Source of the DNA: Deltaproteobacteria bacterium GWA2_38_16
GTDB lineage: Bacteria; Bdellovibrionota; JACOXK01; 2-02-FULL-40-11
Length of the DNA: 33,590 bases
Assembly: GCA_001797335.1 (NCBI GenBank)
Contig: MGPE01000006.1
Location: 279,516-313,105, forward strand
Reading direction: 5' to 3'
The position numbers and the translations under genes are program-made. The notes under the pieces were generated by a model. It searched no databases, was not told the origin of the DNA, and saw nothing but the letters and a program-made list of their open reading frames with translations. Position 1 is the first letter of the stretch, and each line of letters opens with the position of its first letter. Positions 1 to 7,818 of this stretch are shown here, piece after piece.

Positions 1-4
1 ATCG

Positions 5-862
5 ATGTCACCACTTTTAATATTAGCCATGATCGTAAGCGCCATCATGGTATTTATTATTACCCTCATTAGTTATGAATCTATCGAGAGATTTACTGTT
101 GGAAATGCAAACTGGGTCGCAGACAAAATGGATTTAATGTTTATTCCCCTCTCCCCTAAAAATGCATTTCGGATACTGATGATAGGGCCTTTTATTTTAG
201 GACTTTCCATTTTTCTACTGCTTTGGCCCCATGCATTTGGAGGACTCTTCTTAGCATGTCTTTTTATTTTTATTGGATTTAAAATGCCACGCCCTTTTGT
301 AGAAATGCTTTTAACGAAACGAACCAAAAAATTAAACCTTCAATTGGTCGATGGACTCACCCTCATGGCTAATTCTTTAAGATCGGGGCTGAGCCTGATG
401 CAAACCCTTCAAATTGTAGTAGATGAAATGCCAAATCCCCTTTCTCAAGAAATGAATCTTATTTTATCTGAACAGCGATTAGGGGTTCCCGTTGAAAAAG
501 CGTTTCAAAATTTTGCCACCCGCATGAATACAGAAGACATCGAAATGTTTGTGACTTCTGTTATTGTTTTAAGAGAAACGGGTGGAAATTTAGCCGAAAC
601 TTTTGATACAATTGTTCATACCATTCGCGAACGATTAAAATTGGAAAATAAAATATCGGCCTTAACGGCCCAAGGCGTTGTTCAAGGAACGGTGGTAAGC
701 TTGATGCCTTTTGCATTAGCGGCCCTTTTAACAGCGATTGACCCAGAGCACATGAAACCCCTTTTTACAACCATTCCAGGATATGTCATGATGGCAGTAG
801 CCATTATTTTTGTATTAATCGGAGCTCTTTTAATTAAAAAAATTGTTGCAATAAAAATTTAA
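5..862 (+). CDS. tadB: TadB-like type II secretion F-domain inner-membrane protein
   Basis: Inner-membrane platform protein of a Tad (tight adherence) pilus/secretion machine, where TadB and TadC anchor the TadA ATPase. There are hydrophobic segments at about residues 4-22 and 55-100, a cytoplasmic T2SSF domain at about 110-230 (LVDGLTLMANSLRSGLSL, then the EQRLGVPVEKAF and ETGGNLAETFDTI motifs typical of TadB), and two C-terminal membrane segments. At 285 residues it is near the usual TadB length. The ATG lies four bases inside the window, so a longer N-terminus cannot be excluded. TadC normally follows tadB, but the next gene here is a YD-repeat protein. The rest of a tad operon would have to lie to the left. 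TadC is the alternative identity. Confidence 0.85.
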   Translation: MSPLLILAMIVSAIMVFIITLISYESIERFTVGNANWVADKMDLMFIPLSPKNAFRILMIGPFILGLSIFLLLWPHAFGGLFLACLFIFIGFKMPRPFVEMLLTKRTKKLNLQLVDGLTLMANSLRSGLSLMQTLQIVVDEMPNPLSQEMNLILSEQRLGVPVEKAFQNFATRMNTEDIEMFVTSVIVLRETGGNLAETFDTIVHTIRERLKLENKISALTAQGVVQGTVVSLMPFALAALLTAIDPEHMKPLFTTIPGYVMMAVAIIFVLIGALLIKKIVAIKI

Positions 863-903
863 AGGTTTTTAAAAAGGCGCCGATAAGAACTTTAGAAAGT
901 TAT

Positions 904-930
904 GGATCCCCGATGAAGCTTGGGGATGAC
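904..930. repeat. Short palindromic dispersed repeat
   Basis: A GGATCCCC...GGGGATGAC inverted repeat lies between tadB and the YD-repeat gene; the stem is ATCCCC (906-911) with GGGGAT (922-927). It matches the GTCATCCC...GGGAT core of the element at 3143-3170, read on the opposite strand. It contains a TTG that would extend the downstream reading frame, but this is not the true start. Confidence 0.6.
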
Positions 931-946
931 AAAAAAGGGGGAAACG

Positions 947-2620
947 ATGAAAACATCATTTAAATTAGTAAACTTGGTTGGACTTATAATCTCTGTAATT
1001 TTAGGGGGTTACGCATTTGGTCAGGGGGTTATAAATGTCCAAAACGGAAATATTAACCACTTCTACCAAGACTTCTCAGTCCCAGGTCACGGCTATACCC
1101 TAACTCTAGAAAGATCGTTTAACTCAAAATCTAACTTCCTAGGAATGTTTGGCCATCGATGGGGGAGTAATTTTGATGTCAGTTTTAAAGAAACCCCGGA
1201 AGGAACTGTTGAAATTACGGAATTTGGAGGAGGCTTTAAAACAACGTTTGCCCCAAAAGAGTATAGTTTAAAAGATGTCAATAGTTTCATCGATGCTCTC
1301 TACCAAAAACTTCCTGAAGCTTCAAAAACAGAAACGTTAAAACTTTCTTTAAAGAATGACCCTAAGCTTCGCCATCAATTGGCATGGGAACATAAAATGG
1401 TTAAAGACATCGCTTGGAACTCTACCCTTTTTGCCAATGACAGAGGCCCAGAAACCCTTCAAAAAACAAAATCTAAAGTTGGAAAAACGATATGGGTTCG
1501 TACCTTTGCCGATGGAAAAAAAGAGCTCTTTAATGAAAAAAATCAACTTATTCGACGGGAAGATGCCAATAAAAACTTCTTAAATCTTGAGTATAACAAA
1601 GAAGGCCTCTTAACCAAAGTATCTGATGTGAGTGGTCGCCAAATTCTTTTTACCTATAATACGGCTAAAAAGGTGGAAAGCGTCACCAGTCCCTTAGGAA
1701 AAAAATGCGCATTTAAATACGACAAAGACTCTCACTTAATCTATGCCAAAAATGCGGCTGGGTATGAATTTAATTATAAATATAATCCCAGCACTCATCA
1801 CATGTTAGAGGTGTCTTATCCCACGGGACAAAAAGAAGCCATGCAATACGACGATGAAGATCGCATTACCTTTCACGAAGGACCGGAAGACATTAAAACC
1901 ACTTATCGATATGACACCAAAGGAAATCCGGATAAATTCTTTAACGTCATTGTAACCAAAGAAATTGGCAAAAAACCAAACCAAGCTACCACGGTGGATA
2001 AATACGATTATGAATTTGGACAACGGGAAAATGGTACGCGCTATACCTATAAACTAGCCACGGTCTTAGATGGGGTAAAAACTGAAACGGTCTATACTCC
2101 CTGCTGTGGGAAACCCGTTTCTATTAATCGGGATGGGAAAATGACTCGCTTTGAATATTTGCCCAATGGGCTTTTGAAAAATAAAACCTCTCCCGATGGA
2201 GAAATGGTCACCCTCTTCTATGACAATTCATTTAATAAAGTCTCTAAAGTAGTTCGCGCAGATCCTGTATCGAAAGCCAGTAGCGCTACAGAATATCAAT
2301 ACGATAAAAATGGAAATCTTTCTTTTGCGAAAAGCCCAGATAAAAAGATTTCTGTTCAGCTCTTTTACGACACCAAGGGACGGATTAAACAGCTTTTGGA
2401 TCAAACAGGGAAAAAGATCTCTTTTGATTACAACGAGCTCGGAAAACCCACTAAGATTACTCAAGAAGGAACAGGATCCATTATTGTGAGCTACAATGCT
2501 GCTGGTGAAATTACCAATGTAAAGAGCACGGCTGGAAGAAAGATTGCCGTAGAGGTTACTTCGGCCTTTCAAAGCCTCTTAGATATTATTCGCCCAGCAG
2601 GTGTAAGCTTAAATATCTGA
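947..2620 (+). CDS. Secreted YD-repeat (RHS-like) protein, DUF6531-type N-terminus
   Basis: Exported RHS/YD-repeat protein of about 557 residues. The start was placed at the ATG preceded by GGGGGAAA; this gives a clean signal peptide (MKTSFKLVNLVGLII...GGYAFG) that a TTG start 27 bases upstream would spoil. The N-terminal third (INHFYQDFSVPGHGYTLTLE, then SFNSKSNFLGMFGHRWGSNF) resembles the DUF6531 module that opens many RHS proteins. From about residue 200 to the end there are repeated YD-type units such as LEYNKEGLLTKVSDVSGR and FEYLPNGLLKNKTSPDG, which in this family build a beta-cage. The RHS core end motif and a polymorphic C-terminal toxin are both missing: the protein ends in RPAGVSLNI. 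It is probably a wall- or surface-associated carbohydrate-binding or shell protein rather than a toxin carrier; this role is inferred. Confidence 0.75.
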   Translation: MKTSFKLVNLVGLIISVILGGYAFGQGVINVQNGNINHFYQDFSVPGHGYTLTLERSFNSKSNFLGMFGHRWGSNFDVSFKETPEGTVEITEFGGGFKTTFAPKEYSLKDVNSFIDALYQKLPEASKTETLKLSLKNDPKLRHQLAWEHKMVKDIAWNSTLFANDRGPETLQKTKSKVGKTIWVRTFADGKKELFNEKNQLIRREDANKNFLNLEYNKEGLLTKVSDVSGRQILFTYNTAKKVESVTSPLGKKCAFKYDKDSHLIYAKNAAGYEFNYKYNPSTHHMLEVSYPTGQKEAMQYDDEDRITFHEGPEDIKTTYRYDTKGNPDKFFNVIVTKEIGKKPNQATTVDKYDYEFGQRENGTRYTYKLATVLDGVKTETVYTPCCGKPVSINRDGKMTRFEYLPNGLLKNKTSPDGEMVTLFYDNSFNKVSKVVRADPVSKASSATEYQYDKNGNLSFAKSPDKKISVQLFYDTKGRIKQLLDQTGKKISFDYNELGKPTKITQEGTGSIIVSYNAAGEITNVKSTAGRKIAVEVTSAFQSLLDIIRPAGVSLNI

Positions 2621-2780
2621 CGTAAAAGGCAGGGTGTTTAAAGAGTAATCAATTGCTCGAGGAAATGACAAGAAAAACACTCAAAGAAGGCTAAAAAGAA
2701 GATTAAAAGATCATGAGAAATGAGCATAAAAATATGAAATTACTAGTTAATTTAGGCTGCCTCAAAAATCATGATCAACT

Positions 2781-2796
2781 TGGTATAAGGGTTGCA
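2781..2796 (+). promoter_or_regulatory. Candidate sigma-54 (-24/-12) promoter for the small secreted protein
   Basis: TGGTAT-AAGGG-TTGCA fits the sigma-54 consensus TGGCAC-N5-TTGCW with the invariant GG and GC in exact register; the only changes are C to T at positions 4 and 6. The predicted start of transcription is near 2807, leaving a leader of about 30 bases that holds the AAGGAGG ribosome site. A 6-5-6 inverted repeat (AAATTA / TAATTT, 2737-2753) sits about 60 bases upstream of the predicted start and could be a protein site, though AT-rich repeats arise easily by chance. Confidence 0.6.
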
Positions 2797-2837
2797 ATAA
2801 TTATAGGTAGACGAATTTTATAATAAGGAGGATCGTT

Positions 2838-3077
2838 ATGAAAAAACTAGGACTACTCATTATCGTATTGGCCTTTTTGGTTCCAGGAGCTTCATTTGCT
2901 ACTGCACCAGAAAAAAAGCCTCTTCCTGAAATTACAGGAAGCGGTAATGGCGATTGTGGCTCTAGATCCGTGCAAGCCGAAAACAATGAAAAGGCTGCAG
3001 CTGAATTAGCTCGCAAGAAAGCTACACCTGCTGAGCATGGATCACATGGTGAAGACCAATCCCCAGCAACAAAATAA
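2838..3077 (+). CDS. Small secreted protein of unknown function
   Basis: I do not recognise a family. The 79-residue product starts with a textbook signal peptide (MKKLGLLIIVLAFLVPGASFA) and leaves a mature peptide of about 58 residues. The mature part is hydrophilic, with one cysteine in GSGNGDCGSRS, a short Lys/Glu/Ala helix-prone stretch and a Gly/His/Ser-rich tail. Expression signals are unusually complete for such a short gene: a sigma-54-type promoter at 2781-2796, a consensus AAGGAGG ribosome site seven bases before the ATG, and a long terminator at 3087-3138. This argues for a real, strongly expressed single-gene unit. An antisense frame over the same bases has no comparable signals. 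Confidence 0.7.
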   Translation: MKKLGLLIIVLAFLVPGASFATAPEKKPLPEITGSGNGDCGSRSVQAENNEKAAAELARKKATPAEHGSHGEDQSPATK

Positions 3078-3086
3078 GTTTTCAAA

Positions 3087-3138
3087 ACACGCGTGAGAAT
3101 ACTTCTGAACAACAGAGAGTATTCTCATGTGTGTTTTT
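3087..3138 (+). terminator. Strong intrinsic terminator
   Basis: A 17-bp stem (3087-3103 pairing with 3118-3134, two G-U pairs, 14-base loop) runs into a T tract. It lies 10 bases after the stop codon of the small secreted protein, so it very likely ends that transcript. Confidence 0.85.
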
Positions 3139-3142
3139 TATT

Positions 3143-3170
3143 GTCATCCCGGGCTTGACCCGGGATCTAT
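3143..3170. repeat. Short palindromic dispersed repeat (GTCATCCCGGG type)
   Basis: GTCATCCCGGG-CTTGA-CCCGGGAT forms a near-perfect hairpin (CCCGGG / CCCGGG). The same GTCATCCC...GGGAT layout recurs at 904-930 and, more diverged, at 7412-7442. The stop codon of the minus-strand small membrane protein (TAG, 3167-3169) lies inside this element. Confidence 0.7.
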
Positions 3171-3460
3171 TCTTTCCCTGACAAAATCTTTTCCAACCGC
3201 TCTTCTTCTGAAGCTTTAATATGTTCCTTTGGCTTCTTGTCATTCTGAGGGCTAAAGGCCCGAAGAATCTCGTTTTTTTTGATGAGATCCTTCGCTTTGC
3301 TCAGGATGACAGTATTTTTGGACAGCCTCGACACCTGAAGCACCACTGTCTTTTGAATATGCTCCCACAGTGGTTTTCCCTCCACAGGAACCTGCAACAC
3401 TCCATAGATCGCAGCACAAAGAATAATGATTTTAAAGGGCCATTTTAGAAGTTTAAACAT
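3167..3460 (-). CDS. Small single-pass membrane protein with an in-frame palindromic repeat insert
   Basis: Unrecognised 97-residue protein. An N-terminal signal anchor (MFKLLKWPFKIIILCAAIYG) is followed by VEGKPLWEHIQKTV and a charged tail ending EERLEKILSGKE. Between them lie exactly 24 residues, VILSKAKDL through FSPQND, encoded by the dispersed repeat at 3239-3310. The repeat is 72 bases long, so it keeps the frame. I chose the ATG at 3460 because it begins at the anchor and coincides with the predicted +1 of a good sigma-70 promoter (3467-3495). An upstream ATG at 3490 would add MRLSNRYTRG but lies within that promoter. The stop is inside another repeat (3143-3170). It is divergent from xseA. 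The function is unknown, and the frame may be decaying. Confidence 0.5.
   Translation of the reverse strand: MFKLLKWPFKIIILCAAIYGVLQVPVEGKPLWEHIQKTVVLQVSRLSKNTVILSKAKDLIKKNEILRAFSPQNDKKPKEHIKASEEERLEKILSGKE
3239..3310. repeat. Long palindromic dispersed repeat, inside a coding region
   Basis: 72 bases with terminal inverted repeats GTCATTCTGAG...CTCAGGATGAC and an inner GAATCTC...GAGATCC pair around a T-rich loop. It is the same element as 4828-4900 and 16295-16367. On the minus strand it supplies 24 sense codons to the small membrane protein at 3167-3460. Confidence 0.85.
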
Positions 3461-3466
3461 GCCCCT

Positions 3467-3495
3467 AGTATAGCGGTTTGACAGTCTCATTTCAA
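3467..3495 (-). promoter_or_regulatory. Sigma-70 type promoter, minus strand
   Basis: TTGAAA, a 17-base spacer, then TATACT, read on the minus strand. The predicted +1 is 3460, the A of the ATG of the small membrane protein, so the transcript would be leaderless. On the plus strand a TTGACA (3478-3483) lies inside the same stretch and could serve xseA, but no good -10 follows it. Confidence 0.5.
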
Positions 3496-3516
3496 TTATG
3501 AGATACGATATAACTT

Positions 3517-4824
3517 ATGGAAGAAACATCCTTACAGTCACCTTCTGAATCTACGGGGGTCACTTCCCAACGAAAAATCTTAACCGTCAGCGAATTGACG
3601 CGAGATATTAAAACCCTTCTGGAAACCGGTTTTGATTCCATTTGGGTAAAAGGGGAAATCTCTTCTTTTAAAGTTCCCTCGTCTGGCCACTTTTATTTTA
3701 ATTTGAAAGATGAAAAATCGATGCTGGCCTGTGTCATGTTTAAATTTAAAAACCAATATCTTAAATTTGAACTTAAAGACGGACTAGAAGTTATTTGTGG
3801 CGGTCGGATTACACTTTATGAGCCCAGAGGCAGTTATCAACTCTTGGTTGAAACCATAGAGCCCAAAGGCTTAGGAGCTCTTCAGCTTCGATTTGAACAA
3901 CTCAAAGAAAAACTTTCCAAAGAGGGGCTTTTTTCACCAGAACATAAAAAGCCACTCCCTTATCTTCCTCAAAAAATTGCGCTCATTACTTCCCCAACAG
4001 GTGCTGCCATTCAAGATATGCTGAATATCTTAAATCGTCGCTTTTCAAATCTTGAAATTTTATTGGTTCCTGTCTCCGTTCAGGGAGATAAAGCTGCCCC
4101 TGAAATTACAAGAGCCATTGAGCTTGTAAATCAAATGAATGAACACGATGTTATTATTGTGGGGCGCGGAGGAGGGTCTTTAGAAGATCTTTGGGCGTTT
4201 AACGAAGAAATCGTAGCCAGGGCTGTATTTGCTTCCCATATTCCCATTATTTCTGCTGTTGGTCATGAAATTGATTTTACCATTTGTGATTTTGTTGCAG
4301 ATTTAAGAGCCCCCACTCCTTCTGCAGCCGCAGAGCTTGTAGTTAAAAATAAAATTGATTTACAAAAAAATATTTTAAGTCAATTAAATCACTTACGACA
4401 AGCTTTCTTAACTCACGTTACTCGGTATAAAAAACAATTAGCAGAGCTTTCAGGTCGTATCATTGATCCTAGAAGAAAATTAGAAGACTGGAGATTAAGG
4501 CTTTCAGATCTTCAAGAAAGGCTTCATTATACCCTTCTTCAAAATGTTAAAAATGCCAAATCCAACCTTGAAAATCTTTCTCCTAAACTTTCTTCTCAAA
4601 TACATTTAATCTTAGAACGCCATCGCCATCACATTACTCGATTAAAGTCACTTCTTAAAAGCTTAAATCCACTGGCTATTTTAGAAAGGGGATTTAGTAT
4701 TACAAAGATTTTAAAAACAGGGCATATTCTTCGAAAATCCTCTGAGGCAAAACAACAGGATATGGTTTCTATTGAACTTTCTTCAGGAAAATTAATGTGC
4801 GAGATTAAAGAGATAAAAAATTAA
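3517..4824 (+). CDS. xseA: Exodeoxyribonuclease VII large subunit
   Basis: Large subunit of exonuclease VII, the cytoplasmic single-strand DNA exonuclease that acts with the small subunit XseB in repair. The 435-residue length is typical. An N-terminal OB fold (about residues 24-120, VKGEISSFKVPSSGHFYF and IEPKGLGALQLRFE) is followed by the catalytic domain with the signatures ITSPTGAAIQDM, IIVGRGGGSLEDLWAFNEE and ISAVGHEIDFTICDFVADLR. A coiled-coil helical region and the closing LNPLAILERGFSI motif complete it. The ATG has no clear ribosome site. xseB, which often follows, is not in the window: the next gene is lon on the other strand, with a palindromic repeat between the two stops. Confidence 0.97.
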   Translation: MEETSLQSPSESTGVTSQRKILTVSELTRDIKTLLETGFDSIWVKGEISSFKVPSSGHFYFNLKDEKSMLACVMFKFKNQYLKFELKDGLEVICGGRITLYEPRGSYQLLVETIEPKGLGALQLRFEQLKEKLSKEGLFSPEHKKPLPYLPQKIALITSPTGAAIQDMLNILNRRFSNLEILLVPVSVQGDKAAPEITRAIELVNQMNEHDVIIVGRGGGSLEDLWAFNEEIVARAVFASHIPIISAVGHEIDFTICDFVADLRAPTPSAAAELVVKNKIDLQKNILSQLNHLRQAFLTHVTRYKKQLAELSGRIIDPRRKLEDWRLRLSDLQERLHYTLLQNVKNAKSNLENLSPKLSSQIHLILERHRHHITRLKSLLKSLNPLAILERGFSITKILKTGHILRKSSEAKQQDMVSIELSSGKLMCEIKEIKN

Positions 4825-4827
4825 GGT

Positions 4828-4900
4828 GTCATTCTGAGGGAGCAACGCGACCGAAAAATCTCTTTTTCTATAAGAGATCCTTCGCTTTGCTCAGGATGAC
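4828..4900. repeat. Long palindromic dispersed repeat between convergent genes
   Basis: 73 bases, GTCATTCTGAGGGAGC...GCTCAGGATGAC, filling almost all the space between the xseA and lon stops. It can fold as one long hairpin with inner GAAAAATCTC / GAGATCC pairing and a T-rich loop, so it may also act as a two-way terminator. It is the same family as 3239-3310 and 16295-16367. Confidence 0.85.
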
Positions 4901-4905
4901 ATTTA

Positions 4906-7314
4906 TTACGCAGCTTTTTCTGCTAGAAATCTTCTTTTTTCCCTTGTTTCCGTTTCTACCGCCTTAACAAGAGCAATTTCAAATACATCTTTAATGGTTT
5001 TAACAAAGATAAATTGCAACTTATCCCTAATTTCCTTTGGAATTTCTTTTAGATCGTCTTTATTTCCTTCAGGAATAATTAAGGTTTTAATATTGTGTTG
5101 AAGTGCTGCTAACGTTTTTTCTCGCACCCCCCCAATAGGGTAAACTTTTCCGGTTAAGCTAATTTCTCCCGTCATAGCCACTTCTTTATAAACAGGACGC
5201 TGGGTAATTAAAGACAATAGCGCTGTAGCAATCGTTACTCCTGCCGAAGGTCCATCTTTAGGAATAGCTCCTTTGGGGACATGAACATGAAGTTCATAAT
5301 TTTCAAAAAAGTCGTCACTAATTCCCCATTCTTTGGCATGGGATCGGATATAACTTAAGGCGGCCTGGGCAGATTCTTTCATGACATCTCCCAATTGTCC
5401 TGTAAGGGTCAAGGTTCTATTCTTCCCTTTCATTTGAGTCGCTTCCACATACAACACTTCTCCTCCATACGGAGTCCATGCCAGTCCTGTCGTTACACCA
5501 ATTTCATTTTTTTGCTGCTCTTCTGTCGGTAAATATTTTGGATTCCCTAAAAAGTCAGGGATATTTTTCCCACTTATAGAAACAGCCGCTGCTTTATCTT
5601 CTGCCCATTTGCGAGCTACTTTTCTAAAAATACTGGCAAATTCCCTTTCTAAATTTCTAAGCCCCGCTTCCTGAGTGTATTGATGAATAATGGCTTTAAT
5701 GGCGTCTTCAGATAACGTTACTTGATCTTTCTTAAGTCCATTTTGTTCTAACTGCTTAGGAATTAAAAATCGTTGAGCAATTTTTACTTTTTCATCCTCG
5801 GTATAACCAGGCAATTGGATTACTTCCATTCTGTCCCTTAAAGCCGGGGGGACGGGATCCACTAAATTAGCCGTCGTAATAAATAAGACATTCGACAAAT
5901 TATAGGGAAGATTTAAGTAATGATCTGTAAAACTATAATTTTGTTCTGGATCCAAAACTTCTAGAAGTGCAGAAGCCGGATCTCCCCTAAAATCACTGCC
6001 TAATTTATCAATTTCATCGAGCATAAAGACAGGATTATTGGTTTGGGCTTGCTTTAAGCCTTGAATAATTTTCCCAGGCATCGCTCCCACATAAGTCCGT
6101 CGGTGTCCACGAATTTCTGCTTCATCTCGCAATCCCCCTAAAGACACTCGAACAAATTTTCTCCCCATAGCTCGGGCAATAGATCTCCCCAATGAAGTTT
6201 TTCCAACTCCTGGAGGACCTGAGAAACATAAAATAGGGCCAGTCATATGTTCTTTTAATTTTCGAACCGCTAAAAATTCTAAAATCCGCTCTTTCACCTT
6301 TTCAAGACCAAAATGATCTTCATCTAAAATCTCTTTGGCTCGCTTAATATCAATATTATCCTGGGAATGCTGGGCCCAAGGAACCTCTGTCACACATTCT
6401 AAATAACTTCGAGCCACCGTCGATTCAGAAGAATCTGGATGCATTTTTTCAAGCCGGCCCAATTGTTTTAAAGCTTCCTCTTTAACTTCTTTGGGCATTC
6501 CAGCAGCTTCAATTTTAGTTCTAAATTCCTCCACCTCATCTTCTTTGGAATCCAAATCACCTAATTCTGACTTAATGGCTTTTAGTTGTTCCCTTAAAAA
6601 ATATTCTCTTTGAGATTTCGTCATTTCATCTCTGGCCTGAGAACGGATTTTGGCTTGCAGAGATAAAACATCAAGCTCACGAGATAAAATAGTGCTTACC
6701 TTTTGAAGTCTTAGATGCACACTGTCTATTTCTAACACTTCCTGAGCATCGTTAACTTTTAATCCCATATTGGAAGCAATCAGATCTGCCAATTTTCCAG
6801 GTTCTAAAACTTCATCTAAAATCATGAGGAGATCGGGAGCTAACACTCTGCCCATAGAAATGAGTTTTTCAATTTGTTCCTTTACATTTCTCACCAAGGC
6901 TTCTACTGAAATACTTTCTTCTTCTCCAAAAGCTTCTGTATCTTTTAATTTTGTTATTTTCACCTGATAGAAGGGATCTTCTTGAGTATATTTTTGGATT
7001 TTCCCTTTCCCAAGTCCCTGAATTAAAACTTTAACTCGCCCATCAGGAAGTTTCCTCATGCGCATCACCATGGCATAAGTTCCAATAGCATAAATACCTT
7101 GAGGGGCAGGGTTTTCATCTGAAATATCTTTTTGAGCAGATAAGAAAATAATTTTTTCGTGCGCCATGGCATGTTCCACAGCTTTAATGGAGGCTTCCCG
7201 TCCAACAAACAAAGGTAAGATCATATAAGGGAAAACCACCACATCTCTTACCGGCAACATGGGCAACGTATCGGGCACCTTTACGTCTTTTACTTCTTCA
7301 ATGGGATCATCCAT
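4906..7314 (-). CDS. lon: ATP-dependent Lon protease
   Basis: Cytoplasmic ATP-dependent serine protease that degrades damaged and regulatory proteins; 802 residues, full length. A LonN substrate-binding domain (about 15-215) and a helical linker lead to the AAA+ module with Walker A GPPGVGKTS (366-374), Walker B VFMLDEID (429-436) and the ELDP-like loop LEVLDPEQN. The C-terminal protease domain carries the Ser-Lys dyad: Ser690 in KDGPSAG and Lys723 in TGKVYPIGG. A clear AAAGGAGA ribosome site precedes the ATG. It follows dksA on the same strand with 135 bases between, which include a palindromic repeat, so it is probably its own transcription unit. No CIRCE or obvious heat-shock promoter is visible. 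Confidence 0.98.
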   Translation of the reverse strand: MDDPIEEVKDVKVPDTLPMLPVRDVVVFPYMILPLFVGREASIKAVEHAMAHEKIIFLSAQKDISDENPAPQGIYAIGTYAMVMRMRKLPDGRVKVLIQGLGKGKIQKYTQEDPFYQVKITKLKDTEAFGEEESISVEALVRNVKEQIEKLISMGRVLAPDLLMILDEVLEPGKLADLIASNMGLKVNDAQEVLEIDSVHLRLQKVSTILSRELDVLSLQAKIRSQARDEMTKSQREYFLREQLKAIKSELGDLDSKEDEVEEFRTKIEAAGMPKEVKEEALKQLGRLEKMHPDSSESTVARSYLECVTEVPWAQHSQDNIDIKRAKEILDEDHFGLEKVKERILEFLAVRKLKEHMTGPILCFSGPPGVGKTSLGRSIARAMGRKFVRVSLGGLRDEAEIRGHRRTYVGAMPGKIIQGLKQAQTNNPVFMLDEIDKLGSDFRGDPASALLEVLDPEQNYSFTDHYLNLPYNLSNVLFITTANLVDPVPPALRDRMEVIQLPGYTEDEKVKIAQRFLIPKQLEQNGLKKDQVTLSEDAIKAIIHQYTQEAGLRNLEREFASIFRKVARKWAEDKAAAVSISGKNIPDFLGNPKYLPTEEQQKNEIGVTTGLAWTPYGGEVLYVEATQMKGKNRTLTLTGQLGDVMKESAQAALSYIRSHAKEWGISDDFFENYELHVHVPKGAIPKDGPSAGVTIATALLSLITQRPVYKEVAMTGEISLTGKVYPIGGVREKTLAALQHNIKTLIIPEGNKDDLKEIPKEIRDKLQFIFVKTIKDVFEIALVKAVETETREKRRFLAEKAA

Positions 7315-7411
7315 GAGTGTCTCCTTTGTTCTTATAGCCTTTACTTTCTATTTCGGAGGTTTAGGCAGGAGACTTTAGGAAAAAAGAAAGGGCATTCTCA
7401 TGTGATTTTAA

Positions 7412-7442
7412 TCTAGATTCCCCGGCTTAACCGGGGAACGAC
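7412..7442. repeat. Short palindromic dispersed repeat (diverged copy)
   Basis: TTCCCCGG-CTTAA-CCGGGGAA is a perfect 8-bp hairpin (7418-7438) flanked by CTAGA and CGACGG. It resembles the short GTCATCCC...GGGAT repeats seen elsewhere but is more diverged. It lies just past the dksA stop. No T tract follows, so it is listed as a repeat, not a terminator. Confidence 0.5.
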
Positions 7443-7449
7443 GGTGGGA

Positions 7450-7818
7450 CTATGACGAAGCGTACATTTTTTCTTTATGCTCTTCTTCTTCCTTACACTT
7501 AATACAGAGAGTGGCAAAGGGTCTTACTTCTAGGCGACTCAAGCCAATATCATCTCCGCAGGCTTCGCATACACCATACTGCCCATTATTAATAAGCTCT
7601 AAGGCCTTAGTAATTTTAGGAAGAATAGCTCGTTCTCGATCATTTAAACGGAGCATAACAGATTTTGTAAGTTCAGCACTGGCTAAATCAATTTCATCAG
7701 GAAGATCATCGTTGCTAACATTTAGGCTTTCCGTTCTCACCTTCATGCTGCTTTCTAAGATTTGTTTTTTTTGATTTAAGAGACGTTCTTTAAATCTTTC
7801 TAAGTCCTTCTTCTTCAT
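7450..7818 (-). CDS. dksA: DksA/TraR-family RNA polymerase-binding regulator
   Basis: Zinc-finger protein of the DksA family, which inserts a coiled coil into the RNA polymerase secondary channel and works with ppGpp. At 122 residues it has a helical N-terminal coiled coil, the acidic DxxDxA tip motif (DEIDLASAE, Asp41 and Asp44) and a complete C4 finger, Cys84-x2-Cys87-x17-Cys105-x2-Cys108. It is shorter than the 151-residue E. coli DksA but within the range of the family in other phyla. The ATG is preceded by AAGGGGGGAAGG. The 175 bases upstream, to the lipoprotein gene, hold only AT-rich sequence with TATTAT/TATAAC-like stretches, which may include its promoter. A plain TraR/DksA paralogue rather than the main DksA is possible. 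Confidence 0.88.
   Translation of the reverse strand: MKKKDLERFKERLLNQKKQILESSMKVRTESLNVSNDDLPDEIDLASAELTKSVMLRLNDRERAILPKITKALELINNGQYGVCEACGDDIGLSRLEVRPFATLCIKCKEEEEHKEKMYASS

Noticed and set aside
920-946. TTG-initiated extension of the YD-repeat protein
   Set aside because: The TTG lies inside the short palindromic repeat; the ATG at 947 has a ribosome site and gives a proper signal peptide.
2801-3112. Minus-strand 103-codon frame over the small secreted protein
   Set aside because: Antisense shadow; the plus-strand gene has promoter, ribosome site, signal peptide and terminator.
3221-3448. Plus-strand 75-codon frame opposite the small membrane protein
   Set aside because: It is mostly the dispersed repeat read in the other direction (EILRFAQDDS) and has no ribosome site; the minus-strand frame has a membrane anchor and a promoter.
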